This document shows, in pieces, positions 43,047-51,041 of a DNA stretch of 55,288 nucleotides. The stretch is from DAITPV01 sp050692555 (lineage in GTDB: Bacteria; Actinomycetota; UBA4738; CALAEC01): positions 1 through 55,288 of the forward strand of contig JBOGVS010000021.1 in assembly GCA_050692555.1 (NCBI GenBank), read 5' to 3'. The notes below the pieces were generated by a model, which saw only the letters and a list, made by a program, of their open reading frames with translations, made no database searches and was not told the origin of the DNA. Position numbers and translations under genes: made by a program. The stretch's first letter is position 1. Every line of letters begins with the position of its first letter.

Positions 43047-43742
43047 ATGGCGGTGGGGAGAAGAACAGGTGTGGCAGCGGAAGACGTAGGCCCACGAGTA
43101 ACGATCGACTCCATCAGACGGGCAGGGGCCACGGTCTTCCGACATCGTGGCTACCGAGGTGCGACCCTCAATGAGATCGCCGATCTTGTCGGAATACACA
43201 AAGCCAGCTTGTACCACTATATCGAGAGTAAGGAGCATCTCTTGCTCGACATCCTGGAACAGGGCCTGGAGCCATCCTTCGAAGCCTTGAGGAGGATCTC
43301 TCAGGATGGCAGCCTCGCGCCCGGAGAGAAACTCTACTCGGCGTTGCACGCGACGGCCCTGCAGGCCTGCGTCGAGAAGGAGAGCGTCGCTGTCTACATG
43401 CAGCGACTGGACGACGACATTCGGGACGTCGACCGCAGGGACAAGTACCTCGAGGGGCGCCGCACCTACGAGCGGCTGATTCGCGGGATCGTCGGAGAGT
43501 GCCTGGTAGAGCAAGGTTTACCCGACGATCCTAAGGTCGTGACCTTCGGCCTCTTGGGGATGGCGAACTGGGCCGCGCAGTGGTTTGACCCGGAAGGACC
43601 CAGCACCGCCGACGAGATCGCCCACGCGTTCGCAGCATTGGGTCTTCGCGCCCTCGGTTATGGAGAGGCCGACCTGACCGCTGGTTACGCGGGAACCAGG
43701 GCGCGGGAGATGGAGATGCCATCGATATCCGGTCGAGAGTGA
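43047..43742 (+). CDS. TetR-family regulator (cluster 3)
   Basis: 231 residues from ATG 43047; AAGGAG abuts it, so GTG 43053 with better spacing is an alternative start. DNA-binding part: IRRAGATVFRHRGYRGATLN followed by EIADLVGIHKASLYHYIESK, a standard TetR helix-turn-helix. The C-terminal domain ends FGLLGMANWAAQWFDPEG, much like the matching part of the cluster-2 TetR (FGMCNWVYQWYDPGG), so both belong to the same subfamily. It is placed inside the operon and would probably bind the palindrome at 32159-32176. Confidence 0.88.
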   Translation: MAVGRRTGVAAEDVGPRVTIDSIRRAGATVFRHRGYRGATLNEIADLVGIHKASLYHYIESKEHLLLDILEQGLEPSFEALRRISQDGSLAPGEKLYSALHATALQACVEKESVAVYMQRLDDDIRDVDRRDKYLEGRRTYERLIRGIVGECLVEQGLPDDPKVVTFGLLGMANWAAQWFDPEGPSTADEIAHAFAALGLRALGYGEADLTAGYAGTRAREMEMPSISGRE

Positions 43743-43758
43743 CTCGTTTGGAGTAGGT

Positions 43759-44637
43759 GTGCGGATCGAAGGCATAGGGGCGGTTGGCTTCGTCGGGCCA
43801 CTCGACGAGCCACTAGACGAGTTGATCTTTGAGGCGACCCAACTCGCTTTACGAGACGCCGAACTCAACCTCAACTCCGTCGGCGGCATCTTTCTGGCAG
43901 CGTCGGACCTATTGGACGGCAGGGGCATCTCCACGATGACCCTGAGTGCGGCCGCAGGGTCCTTCGCGAAGCCCGAGATCCGTGTCTGCGAGGATGGCAT
44001 AGGCGCCCTGCTTCTGGCTCGGTCATTTCTCCGAGCAACGAACGCGGAGCCGGTCATCGTCGCGGCTTGGAGCAAGCTGAGCGACGCTGATCCGGAAGCA
44101 ATCGAGCGCACCGGTGTTGAGCCCATATTCAGAAGGGACGTCCTGCTCTCCGACGAAATTGTCCGGGGGTTGAAGCGGTCCCGAAGGCAGGGCCGTGTGA
44201 CTACCACATCGAAGCGATCAGTTCGGCCCGTGGATGGAGCGGTTTCCCTGGTCGCATCCCGAGGACGGGACGGAGGGACAGAAATCCGGGGACTCGCCAC
44301 GTCTACAGGCAGATACTTGGATGGAAATGAAGATTCCGTGACCCGCATCAAAGCGGCGTCCGAGGCGGCCTGCCGCGACGCCTCGGTGGCCCCCGGCGAT
44401 CTGGCGACGGTTTTTTCCTATCAACTGACGGATGAGGACTTCTCGCGGCTGCGCGACGCGCTCGGGCTTCCTGAAACGGTTTCGGTGACCGGAGAGCCCA
44501 CGGTACACATGGGATACGCAGCGGGACTCTTCGCGGTGTCCAGGGCCGCCCGTCTTGAAACGGGGACTAGCCTGGCGTTGGGAGCGACCGGTCTTGCGGG
44601 TCAATCGGCCTACGCTGCGGTTGTGGGGGGTGGGTGA
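43759..44637 (+). CDS. thiolase-like protein, short form
   Basis: 292 residues with a shortened thiolase fold. The first half ends in RVCEDGIGALLLARSFL, where Cys77 is at the nucleophile position of thiolases. The second half has VSVTGEPTVHMGYAAGLFAV and the closing ALGATGLAGQSAYAAVV. It is about 100 residues shorter than a normal thiolase. The next gene is a second thiolase-like protein lacking the cysteine, and then comes a DUF35 protein, so these three probably form one complex. GTG is used as start, 16 bp after tetR. What is cleaved or condensed is unknown. Confidence 0.68.
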   Translation: MRIEGIGAVGFVGPLDEPLDELIFEATQLALRDAELNLNSVGGIFLAASDLLDGRGISTMTLSAAAGSFAKPEIRVCEDGIGALLLARSFLRATNAEPVIVAAWSKLSDADPEAIERTGVEPIFRRDVLLSDEIVRGLKRSRRQGRVTTTSKRSVRPVDGAVSLVASRGRDGGTEIRGLATSTGRYLDGNEDSVTRIKAASEAACRDASVAPGDLATVFSYQLTDEDFSRLRDALGLPETVSVTGEPTVHMGYAAGLFAVSRAARLETGTSLALGATGLAGQSAYAAVVGGG

Positions 44638-44640
44638 TCC

Positions 44641-45822
44641 TTGCTTCCTCCTGCTGTCATAGGTGTTGGTCAAACGAAGTATGCCTCCGCACGAGTTGAG
44701 GTCAGCACTCCGGAGCTGATTTTCGAGGTTGCCTCCAGGGCATTTGCTGACGGGGCGATTGACTTGTCTGACATTGATGCGGTCGTGTTTGCCTCGGCCC
44801 CTGAGGTCTTCGAGGGCGTCCACGAACCACAACGCTGGTGCGCTGATGCATTTGGAGGCGTGAACAAGCCGGTGTTGCGAGTTCACACCGGCGGGGCCAC
44901 AGGGGGATCTGCAGCGCTTGCCGGTGCGAAGCTCGTTGCGGGGAGAACCTTCGAGACCGTCCTGGTTGTGGGTGTGCAGCGCACGACCGAGGCGGAGGAT
45001 GCACAGCAGATCTTCACCACCATCTTCGATCCCATATTCGAGCGCGACATCCAACTGAATGTGATCACCAGTGTCGCCCTTCAAGCTAGCCGCCAGATGC
45101 AGCTATTCGGAGTTACGGAGGACCATTTGGCGGCCGTGGCGGTGAAGAACTTCGAGAACGCGCGCCGGAATCCCTTCGCACACTTGCAACTGGAGGTGTC
45201 GGAGGCGGACGTGATGAAATCCCGGATGCTCGCCTGGCCTCTGAGGCTACTGCATGCATGTCCGCGATCCGATGGGGCCGCAGCCGTCATCATCACCTCA
45301 GGCGAGAAGGCGCGACAAATGCGAACACGTGCTTGGGTGATAGGAGGCGGTGAGGCGGCGGACGTCTATCGGATAGGTGACCGCATCCACGATGCAGGCT
45401 GGGACTACTGCGAACAGAGGGCCCTTCACTGGGCCGCAGCCGAGGCGTACGCGCAGGCGGGGATCACGGACGCTATCCAACAGGTGGACGTCATCGAAAT
45501 GTACGCTCCCTTCTCAAACATGGAGATCGTCTCCTACGAGGCGCTGCAACTCGTTCCTCGTGGCGAGGGAACGAGGTTACTAGAGGAGGAAGCCACTGGA
45601 CTCGGCGGTGAGATTCCAGTTTGCCCCTCGGGAGGCTGTCAGACAGCCAATCCAATCGGCGCAACTGGCTTGGTCCGATTTGCGGAAGCTGCTCTTCAGG
45701 TCATGGGGAGGGCGGGTGAACATCAGGTGGATGGAGCGCGCGTGGGCGTTGCAACGGCAACGGGTGGGATTCATCAGTTCTTCACCGTGGCGGTGCTGAC
45801 TTCTGAACTCGACGTGATCTAG
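44641..45822 (+). CDS. thiolase family protein lacking the usual nucleophile Cys
   Basis: 393 residues of the thiolase/SCP-x group: AVIGVGQTKYA at the start, VLRVHTGGATGGSAALAGAK around residues 79-97, AVKNFENARRNPFAHL, CPRSDGAAAVIIT and ANPIGATGLVRFAEAALQ near the end. In ordinary members the loop reads like ACATGGTA; here the cysteine position is glycine (Gly85), and the His of GHPIGATG is Asn. Such changes are known in thiolase-fold retro-aldolases that need a DUF35 partner. TTG 44641 is taken as start because the family begins at this strand; the gene follows its neighbour by three bases. Confidence 0.82.
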   Translation: MLPPAVIGVGQTKYASARVEVSTPELIFEVASRAFADGAIDLSDIDAVVFASAPEVFEGVHEPQRWCADAFGGVNKPVLRVHTGGATGGSAALAGAKLVAGRTFETVLVVGVQRTTEAEDAQQIFTTIFDPIFERDIQLNVITSVALQASRQMQLFGVTEDHLAAVAVKNFENARRNPFAHLQLEVSEADVMKSRMLAWPLRLLHACPRSDGAAAVIITSGEKARQMRTRAWVIGGGEAADVYRIGDRIHDAGWDYCEQRALHWAAAEAYAQAGITDAIQQVDVIEMYAPFSNMEIVSYEALQLVPRGEGTRLLEEEATGLGGEIPVCPSGGCQTANPIGATGLVRFAEAALQVMGRAGEHQVDGARVGVATATGGIHQFFTVAVLTSELDVI

Positions 45823-45834
45823 GGGGCGCAGCAG

Positions 45835-46314
45835 ATGGAGAAGGATGTCCCAAGGATGGCCGGCGAGTGGCACATTGAGTACAAGTACTCGATGGGGAAG
45901 GCTGCGGCAGCATTCTTCGCCGCTCTCCGAGAGCATCGCATTCTAGGGAGCCGTTGCGGCGAATGCGGCCGGGTTTCCGTACCCCCTAAGGCATACTGCG
46001 AGTTTTGCTTCGTTGAGGTATCGGATCTCCGGGAGGTAGGCCCTTATGGGCAGATTGAGAGTGCGACGGTGGTCACGGCAGAATTCAAAGGGTCACCGCC
46101 GGTTCCCTACTGCGTGGCGTTCGTCCAGTTGGACGGTGCGAGCTCATCCATCGCCAACTATGTGCGCGGCGTGGACATGGACGGTCTAGAGGATGGTGGA
46201 GAACTACCTTCAGAAATTCACGTCGGGGCCAAGGTGAGAGCGGTGTTTGCGCCGGAAGCCACAGGGCGGGTGACCGACTTTTGGTTTGAGCCCGCTGGAG
46301 AGAGGGTGGACTAG
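45835..46314 (+). CDS. DUF35 zinc-ribbon/OB-fold protein
   Basis: 159 residues with the two-part DUF35 build. A rubredoxin-like zinc ribbon has Cys41, Cys44, Cys55 and Cys58 (CGECG, then CEFC), preceded by a helix FFAALREHRILGSRC. An OB-fold follows with GQIESATVVTAEF and PVPYCVAFVQLDG, ending KVRAVFAPEATGRVTDFWFEP. These proteins bind acyl-CoA and act as obligatory partners of thiolase-fold enzymes, as in archaeal acetoacetyl-CoA thiolase/HMG-CoA synthase complexes, ChsH2/Ltp2 in steroid breakdown and BbsA/BbsB in toluene breakdown. The position right after two thiolase-like genes fits that role. Confidence 0.9.
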   Translation: MEKDVPRMAGEWHIEYKYSMGKAAAAFFAALREHRILGSRCGECGRVSVPPKAYCEFCFVEVSDLREVGPYGQIESATVVTAEFKGSPPVPYCVAFVQLDGASSSIANYVRGVDMDGLEDGGELPSEIHVGAKVRAVFAPEATGRVTDFWFEPAGERVD

Positions 46315-46317
46315 CCA

Positions 46318-47916
46318 ATGACACTTCGAGACTCTCAACGGCTGATTCACAAGGAGCTAGAGCGGGCGGCGAGCGAGGTACCCGACCTCGAGTGGCTATG
46401 TTTCCTCGACTATGGGACCAAGACGCTAGAAGAGCTATGGACGGAAGTGCGGGGCTTTGCAGCGAGCCTTCAGGAGTTGGGGATCGAGAAAGGCGACCGC
46501 ATTGCCCTCATGGTTGGGAACCGGCCCGAGTTCGTGACCGCTTGGTTTGCGACTCAGCTTGTGGGAGCGATCTCGGTCCCGCTCAACACGGCCTTCCGCG
46601 GGAATGTACTGACACACATGCTCGAGCTGGTTGAGCCGAAGGTGGCCATCTGCGAGGCGGCCTCTTGGGGAAGAATAGATGATGCTTGGAACAGCCCGGA
46701 GCCGCTCAGCAAAGGGATCGTCCTTTCGGACGAGTCGGGGGCGAAGCCCGGCGGAGCACGACGCATCGATCGCTTCGTCGACTTTGACGACTTGATGGTC
46801 GATGGCTCGCCGGATGTTCCGGAAATGCAGCCATGGGATTCCGCGTCTGTCATGTACACGTCAGGCACGACAGGTCCCTCAAAGGGCGTGATCTGGACGC
46901 ACAACTTCACGATGCATGTTGGCGAGGTCTGCGTTGAGAGCATGCGGTACACATCGGATGACGCCCTCTATACCTCTCTGCCCCTGTTTCACGGGAATGC
47001 TTTGAATACATCGCTTATTCCGGCCCTTCTTGCACGCGCGCCTCTAGTGGTAGGAGAGAGGTTCAGCGCCAGTCGGTTCTGGTCGGAGGTTTCTCACTCC
47101 GGCGCAACCGAAACGAACATCTTGGGAGCTATGTCGGCAATGTTGCTCAAGCAACCCGAGAGTCCGGACGAGAGGACACACAATCTCAGGACAGCACTAG
47201 TCATACCGGCAGCTCCGGAGATCTACGAAGTGTTTCAGAAACGGTTCGGAATCACCCCGATCGAGGCCTACGGACTTTCCGATGCGGGCCTTCTTCTGTG
47301 GACGCCCCCGGACGAGGAGCCACGCCCAGGGTCGTGCGGACTCCCGACTCGAGGGTTTGACTGCCGACTGGTCAACGAGGACGACGAGGAGGTGTCGAGG
47401 GGCGATATCGGCGAATTGGTAATCAGACCCTCCATGCCGTGGATCACGAACGTTGGTTACTGGGGGATGCCCGATGCAACCGTTCGAGCTTGGAGGAACT
47501 TCTGGTTCCACACGGGTGACCTGATGCGGCAGGATGCCGACGGCTGGTTCTACTTCGTGGACCGAGCAAAGGATGCGATTCGCCGGCGTGGGGAGAACGT
47601 GTCCTCCTACGAAGTTGAACAAGCACTTCTCCTGCACGATGGAGTCATCGAATGCGCTGCTTACGGAATCGTCGATGAATTGGGTGAGGAGGAGGTTGCG
47701 ATCGCTATCGTGGCCGGAGAGGATTTCAGCCCCGACTCAGTAATCGACTACTTGGAGCCCAAACTCCCGTACTTTGCCGTGCCTCGGTACGTTCGCTTCG
47801 TGCCGGAACTGCCCAAGACCGAAACAGAGAAGATTTTGAAGCAGTCACTGAAGGCCGAGGGGGTGACGACTGATACCTGGGACCGAGTAGCAGCGGGACG
47901 GACCCTTTCGCGCTGA
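46318..47916 (+). CDS. AMP-forming acyl-CoA ligase (crotonobetaine/carnitine-CoA ligase-like)
   Basis: 532 residues. ANL motifs: VMYTSGTTGPSKGVIWTHN, LPLFHGNALNTSL, AYGLSDAGLLLWTP, WFHTGDLMRQDADGWFYFVD and RRRGENVSSYEVEQALLLHD. The catalytic lysine is in KTETEKILKQ. The ENVSSYEVE variant and the length match the CaiC-like branch, although such assignments are loose. It is a different branch from the ligase at 29270. It would feed the thiolase/DUF35 complex with a CoA thioester. The gene starts four bases after the DUF35 stop. Confidence 0.9.
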   Translation: MTLRDSQRLIHKELERAASEVPDLEWLCFLDYGTKTLEELWTEVRGFAASLQELGIEKGDRIALMVGNRPEFVTAWFATQLVGAISVPLNTAFRGNVLTHMLELVEPKVAICEAASWGRIDDAWNSPEPLSKGIVLSDESGAKPGGARRIDRFVDFDDLMVDGSPDVPEMQPWDSASVMYTSGTTGPSKGVIWTHNFTMHVGEVCVESMRYTSDDALYTSLPLFHGNALNTSLIPALLARAPLVVGERFSASRFWSEVSHSGATETNILGAMSAMLLKQPESPDERTHNLRTALVIPAAPEIYEVFQKRFGITPIEAYGLSDAGLLLWTPPDEEPRPGSCGLPTRGFDCRLVNEDDEEVSRGDIGELVIRPSMPWITNVGYWGMPDATVRAWRNFWFHTGDLMRQDADGWFYFVDRAKDAIRRRGENVSSYEVEQALLLHDGVIECAAYGIVDELGEEEVAIAIVAGEDFSPDSVIDYLEPKLPYFAVPRYVRFVPELPKTETEKILKQSLKAEGVTTDTWDRVAAGRTLSR

Positions 47917-47979
47917 TCGCACGGCGGGGCGGCACGCTTTACCAGGGGGCATCGGAGCAGGAGACGGAGGAGGATTTGA

Positions 47980-49320
47980 ATGCCTACGGTTTTCCGGAAC
48001 GCGACAATAATTGATGGAACGGGTCGCGATCCTGAAGAGGGACAAGATTTCGTTGTCGATAGCGACGGTCGAATAGTCTCTATCGGCCGCAATCTTCCGG
48101 AGGAGGCGGATGCCCACGAAGTAGACCTCAGCGGCAAGTTCGTGATGCCGGGGATGATCGACTGCCACTTTCATGGTGTCTATGAAGAAGTCTCCTGTTA
48201 CGAAGACTATGATCTTCGTCGTCCAATCGAAGAGAGCACCCTGTACCACGCCAAGAATGCTCAGACAATTTTGGAATCAGGTTTCACGGCTGCCCGGGAG
48301 GTGGGTACACGAGGATTGGTTTCGGTCTCGACGAGTAAGCTCATTCAAGAGGGCGTACTAAGAGGTCCCCGACTGGTTCCAGGCGGCCGAATCATTTCTT
48401 CAACGGGAGGGCTCACTGATGCCTACGGGCATTGGGTGAATAACGAACATGCGCTCGGATACGTCGTTGACGGGGTCAATGATGTGCTCAAGGCGGTGCG
48501 TGAGCAAATCAAGTATGGAACGAAGTGCATCAAAGTTGAGGCTAGCGGCGGGGGAATCACCCTATACGCAGGCTCGGACAAGCAGACCATGACAGAAGAG
48601 GAGATGCGCGCCGCCGTGCACGAAGCGCACCGCAACGGCGTTCGCGTCGCGTGCCATGCTATGGGCACTGAGAGCATCAAGAATGGAGTGCGGGCTGGCG
48701 TTACGACGATTGAGCATGGCTCCTTCCTCGATGAAGAGGGCGTCGGCCTGATGAAGGAGCGGGGTACCATCATGACTCCAACGATCTCGGTGCTCTACTT
48801 CTATGTCCACAAAGGATCCGAAGTAGGTTTTCCCGACTGGGTTGTCGAGAATCTTCGCGCGGCTCTTAAGTCACACATCGAGAGCTTCAAGATGGCTGCG
48901 GACAATGGAATATCTATGACCGTAGGAAGCGACTCTGGGCATGCGTTCAACCCGCAGGCTGGTATCGCTTCTGAACTCGAGTTGATGGTGAAGTACGGTT
49001 TCAGCCCGATGCAAGCGATCTGCGCGGCAACCCTCAATGGCGCTAAGGCAGCGGGTATCTCCAAGAGTATTGGCTCGCTGGAGCAGGGGAAGCTGGCAGA
49101 TTTCCTGGTCCTTAACTCAGATCCCTTAACGGACATTGCTCTTCTTCAGGACCGGGCAGAGATCAAGGGCGTCTATCAAAGCGGGGTACTCAAGGCCGGG
49201 CAGGAGTTTCATTTGCCCCGGGGACAGTTCTCGTACGACGTTGCATCCGGAGAGGAAGTTCCAGAACACCTCAGCCTCGGTGGAGAATGCATGGTTCCTT
49301 ACGAGGTCGAGCTCTCTTGA
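47980..49320 (+). CDS. amidohydrolase (prolidase/imidazolonepropionase-like)
   Basis: 446 residues of the metal-dependent amidohydrolase superfamily. Metal ligands appear in order: MPGMIDCHFH (His63, His65), Lys185 in CIKVEASGGG as probable bridging carbamyl-lysine, His226 in VACHAMG, His246 in TIEHGSFLD, and Asp318 in VGSDSGHAF. This pattern matches the Xaa-Pro dipeptidase/imidazolonepropionase-like branch. A GGAGGAGG site precedes the ATG. It probably opens a cyclic amide or cleaves a peptide-like bond, and is the last gene of the long cluster-3 unit. The coding sequence is notably less GC-rich than the rest of the window. Confidence 0.85.
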   Translation: MPTVFRNATIIDGTGRDPEEGQDFVVDSDGRIVSIGRNLPEEADAHEVDLSGKFVMPGMIDCHFHGVYEEVSCYEDYDLRRPIEESTLYHAKNAQTILESGFTAAREVGTRGLVSVSTSKLIQEGVLRGPRLVPGGRIISSTGGLTDAYGHWVNNEHALGYVVDGVNDVLKAVREQIKYGTKCIKVEASGGGITLYAGSDKQTMTEEEMRAAVHEAHRNGVRVACHAMGTESIKNGVRAGVTTIEHGSFLDEEGVGLMKERGTIMTPTISVLYFYVHKGSEVGFPDWVVENLRAALKSHIESFKMAADNGISMTVGSDSGHAFNPQAGIASELELMVKYGFSPMQAICAATLNGAKAAGISKSIGSLEQGKLADFLVLNSDPLTDIALLQDRAEIKGVYQSGVLKAGQEFHLPRGQFSYDVASGEEVPEHLSLGGECMVPYEVELS

Positions 49321-49785
49321 TGTTGGAGCTGGACTCAATCAAGACAAGACGCGCTTCCTCACGGCGTTCTCCGACTTCTCCCCATGCCAACCCCCGGCAT
49401 CACAGCGTGCTGGCACTCCCAGAGCTAGAGGAGCCGGGCCCGCCCCCACATGGTCCGGCGGCGGCGGAAGCCATTACGTCCCTCGAAGACACCGAACCCG
49501 CCGGCGAGGGCGTGGATGCGGCCCCGGGCGCTCTCCCGGCGGGGAGAGGCTACTGCCACACGGACCAGGCAGCTCCCACAGCGGGGAGGCCGCCTTCTCC
49601 AGGACTGCCCGGACGTCCCGCTCCAGGGCGGGGTTCAGGAAGCGCCCCCCGACGCCGGCGGGCCCCCGACGGGCTCTCCAGGTTCCGACCTTCAGCTTCC
49701 AGGCCGCCGGACAAGCGATCGGCTTCAGGCGTCAGCAGGGCCTGCCGATGCCCATACGAGCGGCTCCAATCGGGAGGTCCAAAAG
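49321..49785. other. intergenic stretch without recognisable gene
   Basis: Several frames are open because of the high GC, but none has a ribosome site, family resemblance or natural residue composition. The reverse strand gives a short plausible-looking piece (LNPALERDVRAVLEKA around 49600-49640) that may be a gene remnant. Nothing firmer is seen. Confidence 0.35.
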
Positions 49786-50292
49786 ATGCAGCAGACGTGG
49801 GCGGCCGGGAGCGGCCAGGCGAGTGCGGGTTTCGGACGGCTGGTTCCGGCTTGGAAGGCTGCAAGCCCCAAGTTCCGAGAGGAGATAGTTCGGCAATCCC
49901 TGCAGCCTGGAGAGTCCGTCTTGGCAAGTAGTGGGTGCTACTTCCGAAAGCGCGGGTTCCCGGTGCATCACCAAGGCTGGGTAGTGGTGACGGATCGGCG
50001 CCTCCTGGTCTTCCAGGCCAGGGCGGGTTACACCCGCTTCCCGGGATGGATGTTCTTCACCGGCGTCCTTGCTGGTCTTCTGGCCTACCTCGTTCTGATC
50101 CCAGGCCGTCCGCCTCGACTGGTGGCCGAATATCGACGGGTAGACGTCCAGGGGCTTTGGCGACCGGGGGGAGGGGAAGGGGTCCTGCTCCTCACGGACG
50201 GCGCCAAGCCGCTGCGGTTCGGCCGTCTCAGGAGAGGGAAGTCCATCGAGCAAGCGCTGCCCGGATTGCCCGCCCCAACACTCCGCGCTTGA
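49786..50292 (+). CDS. small membrane protein with PH-like domain, unknown function
   Basis: 168 residues from ATG 49786, which follows CGGGAGGTCC at good distance. The first part, VRQSLQPGESVLASSG and then QGWVVVTDRRLLVFQAR, has the shape of bacterial PH-like (bPH) domains. One hydrophobic segment, FFTGVLAGLLAYLVLI, follows, then a second domain half with RRVDVQGLWRPGGGEGVLLL and RFGRLRRGKSIEQALPGLP. I do not recognise a function. It lies between cluster 3 and the istB remnant and probably does not belong to either. Confidence 0.55.
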   Translation: MQQTWAAGSGQASAGFGRLVPAWKAASPKFREEIVRQSLQPGESVLASSGCYFRKRGFPVHHQGWVVVTDRRLLVFQARAGYTRFPGWMFFTGVLAGLLAYLVLIPGRPPRLVAEYRRVDVQGLWRPGGGEGVLLLTDGAKPLRFGRLRRGKSIEQALPGLPAPTLRA

Positions 50293-50649
50293 CCTGGCAC
50301 GTCGCGGATTAGATGAATCCTGATGGACCTCGAGCTGTGGTGCTGCCAGCCGCGTGACGCCGAGCAGTGACGCGAAGGTCGCCGTCAAAGCACAGTCCGA
50401 TCGGGTCACCCCGCCCAACCATGAGGCCCCACCCGTACCACTTCTTATGCAGCAGGCGCAATCTGGCCCTCTTCGTCTATCGGAAGGCTGATCGGAGGAC
50501 TGGGCTGCTTGTCCTGCTTGATTGGTCGGCCCACATTATTCCGTCAAACTCCAAACGATGCCTCCGCGACCTGTCGCATTGAGCAACTCGTTCGCTCGGC
50601 TGAACGGTCTGCTCCCGAAGAACCCCTTGCTGGCGGAGAAGGGTGAGGG
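50293..50649. other. intergenic stretch, no gene seen
   Basis: Nothing recognisable on either strand. It probably includes the lost 5' part of the istB remnant that follows, but no Walker A motif (GTGKT) can be found in any frame. Confidence 0.4.
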
Positions 50650-51003
50650 GTGCGACGACTCGATGATCCTCTCTGGGAGGCTCTCGGGGTTCAGGCCGCC
50701 CGACGGGGCTACCGGGTGGCGTTCGCCACCGCCCACGAGTGGGTCCTGCAGCTGGGGGCGGCCAAGCGTGCCGGCAGGCTGGAGGCGGAGCTCGAGCGGC
50801 TGGGCCGGATCCCACTGCTCATCGTGGACGAGGTGGGCTAGATTCACTTCGACCCCGAGGCCGCCGCGCTGTTCTTCTCCCTCATCTCCCGTTACGAGCG
50901 TCGCTCACTGATCGTGAGCTCCAACAAGACCTTCTCGGCCTGGGGAGAGATCTTCGGGGATCCCGTGGCCGTGGCGGCCGATCTTATGGTGTGTGCCCGC
51001 TAA
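50650..51003 (+). pseudogene. istB: istB remnant of an IS21-family element, with internal stop
   Basis: One frame encodes the middle and C-terminal part of an IstB transposition helper ATPase: RRGYRVAFATAHEWVLQLG, AKRAGRLEAELERLGRIP, Walker B LLIVDEVG, then a TAG stop at 50839-50841 where the family has Tyr (DEVGYIPF). The same frame continues with IHFDPEAAALFFSLISRYE, SLIVSSNKTFSAWGEIFGD and a natural-looking end. The N-terminal half with the Walker A loop is missing, and no istA transposase is nearby. It is a decayed piece of an insertion sequence. Confidence 0.8.
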
Positions 51004-51041
51004 GAGCCCGGAGTACCGGTTCGTTCCGTCACAATGAGTTA

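Noticed and set aside
50739..51041. N-terminal extension of the large NTPase
   Set aside because: It reads the istB remnant in a wrong frame; conserved-looking sequence begins only after GTG 51042.
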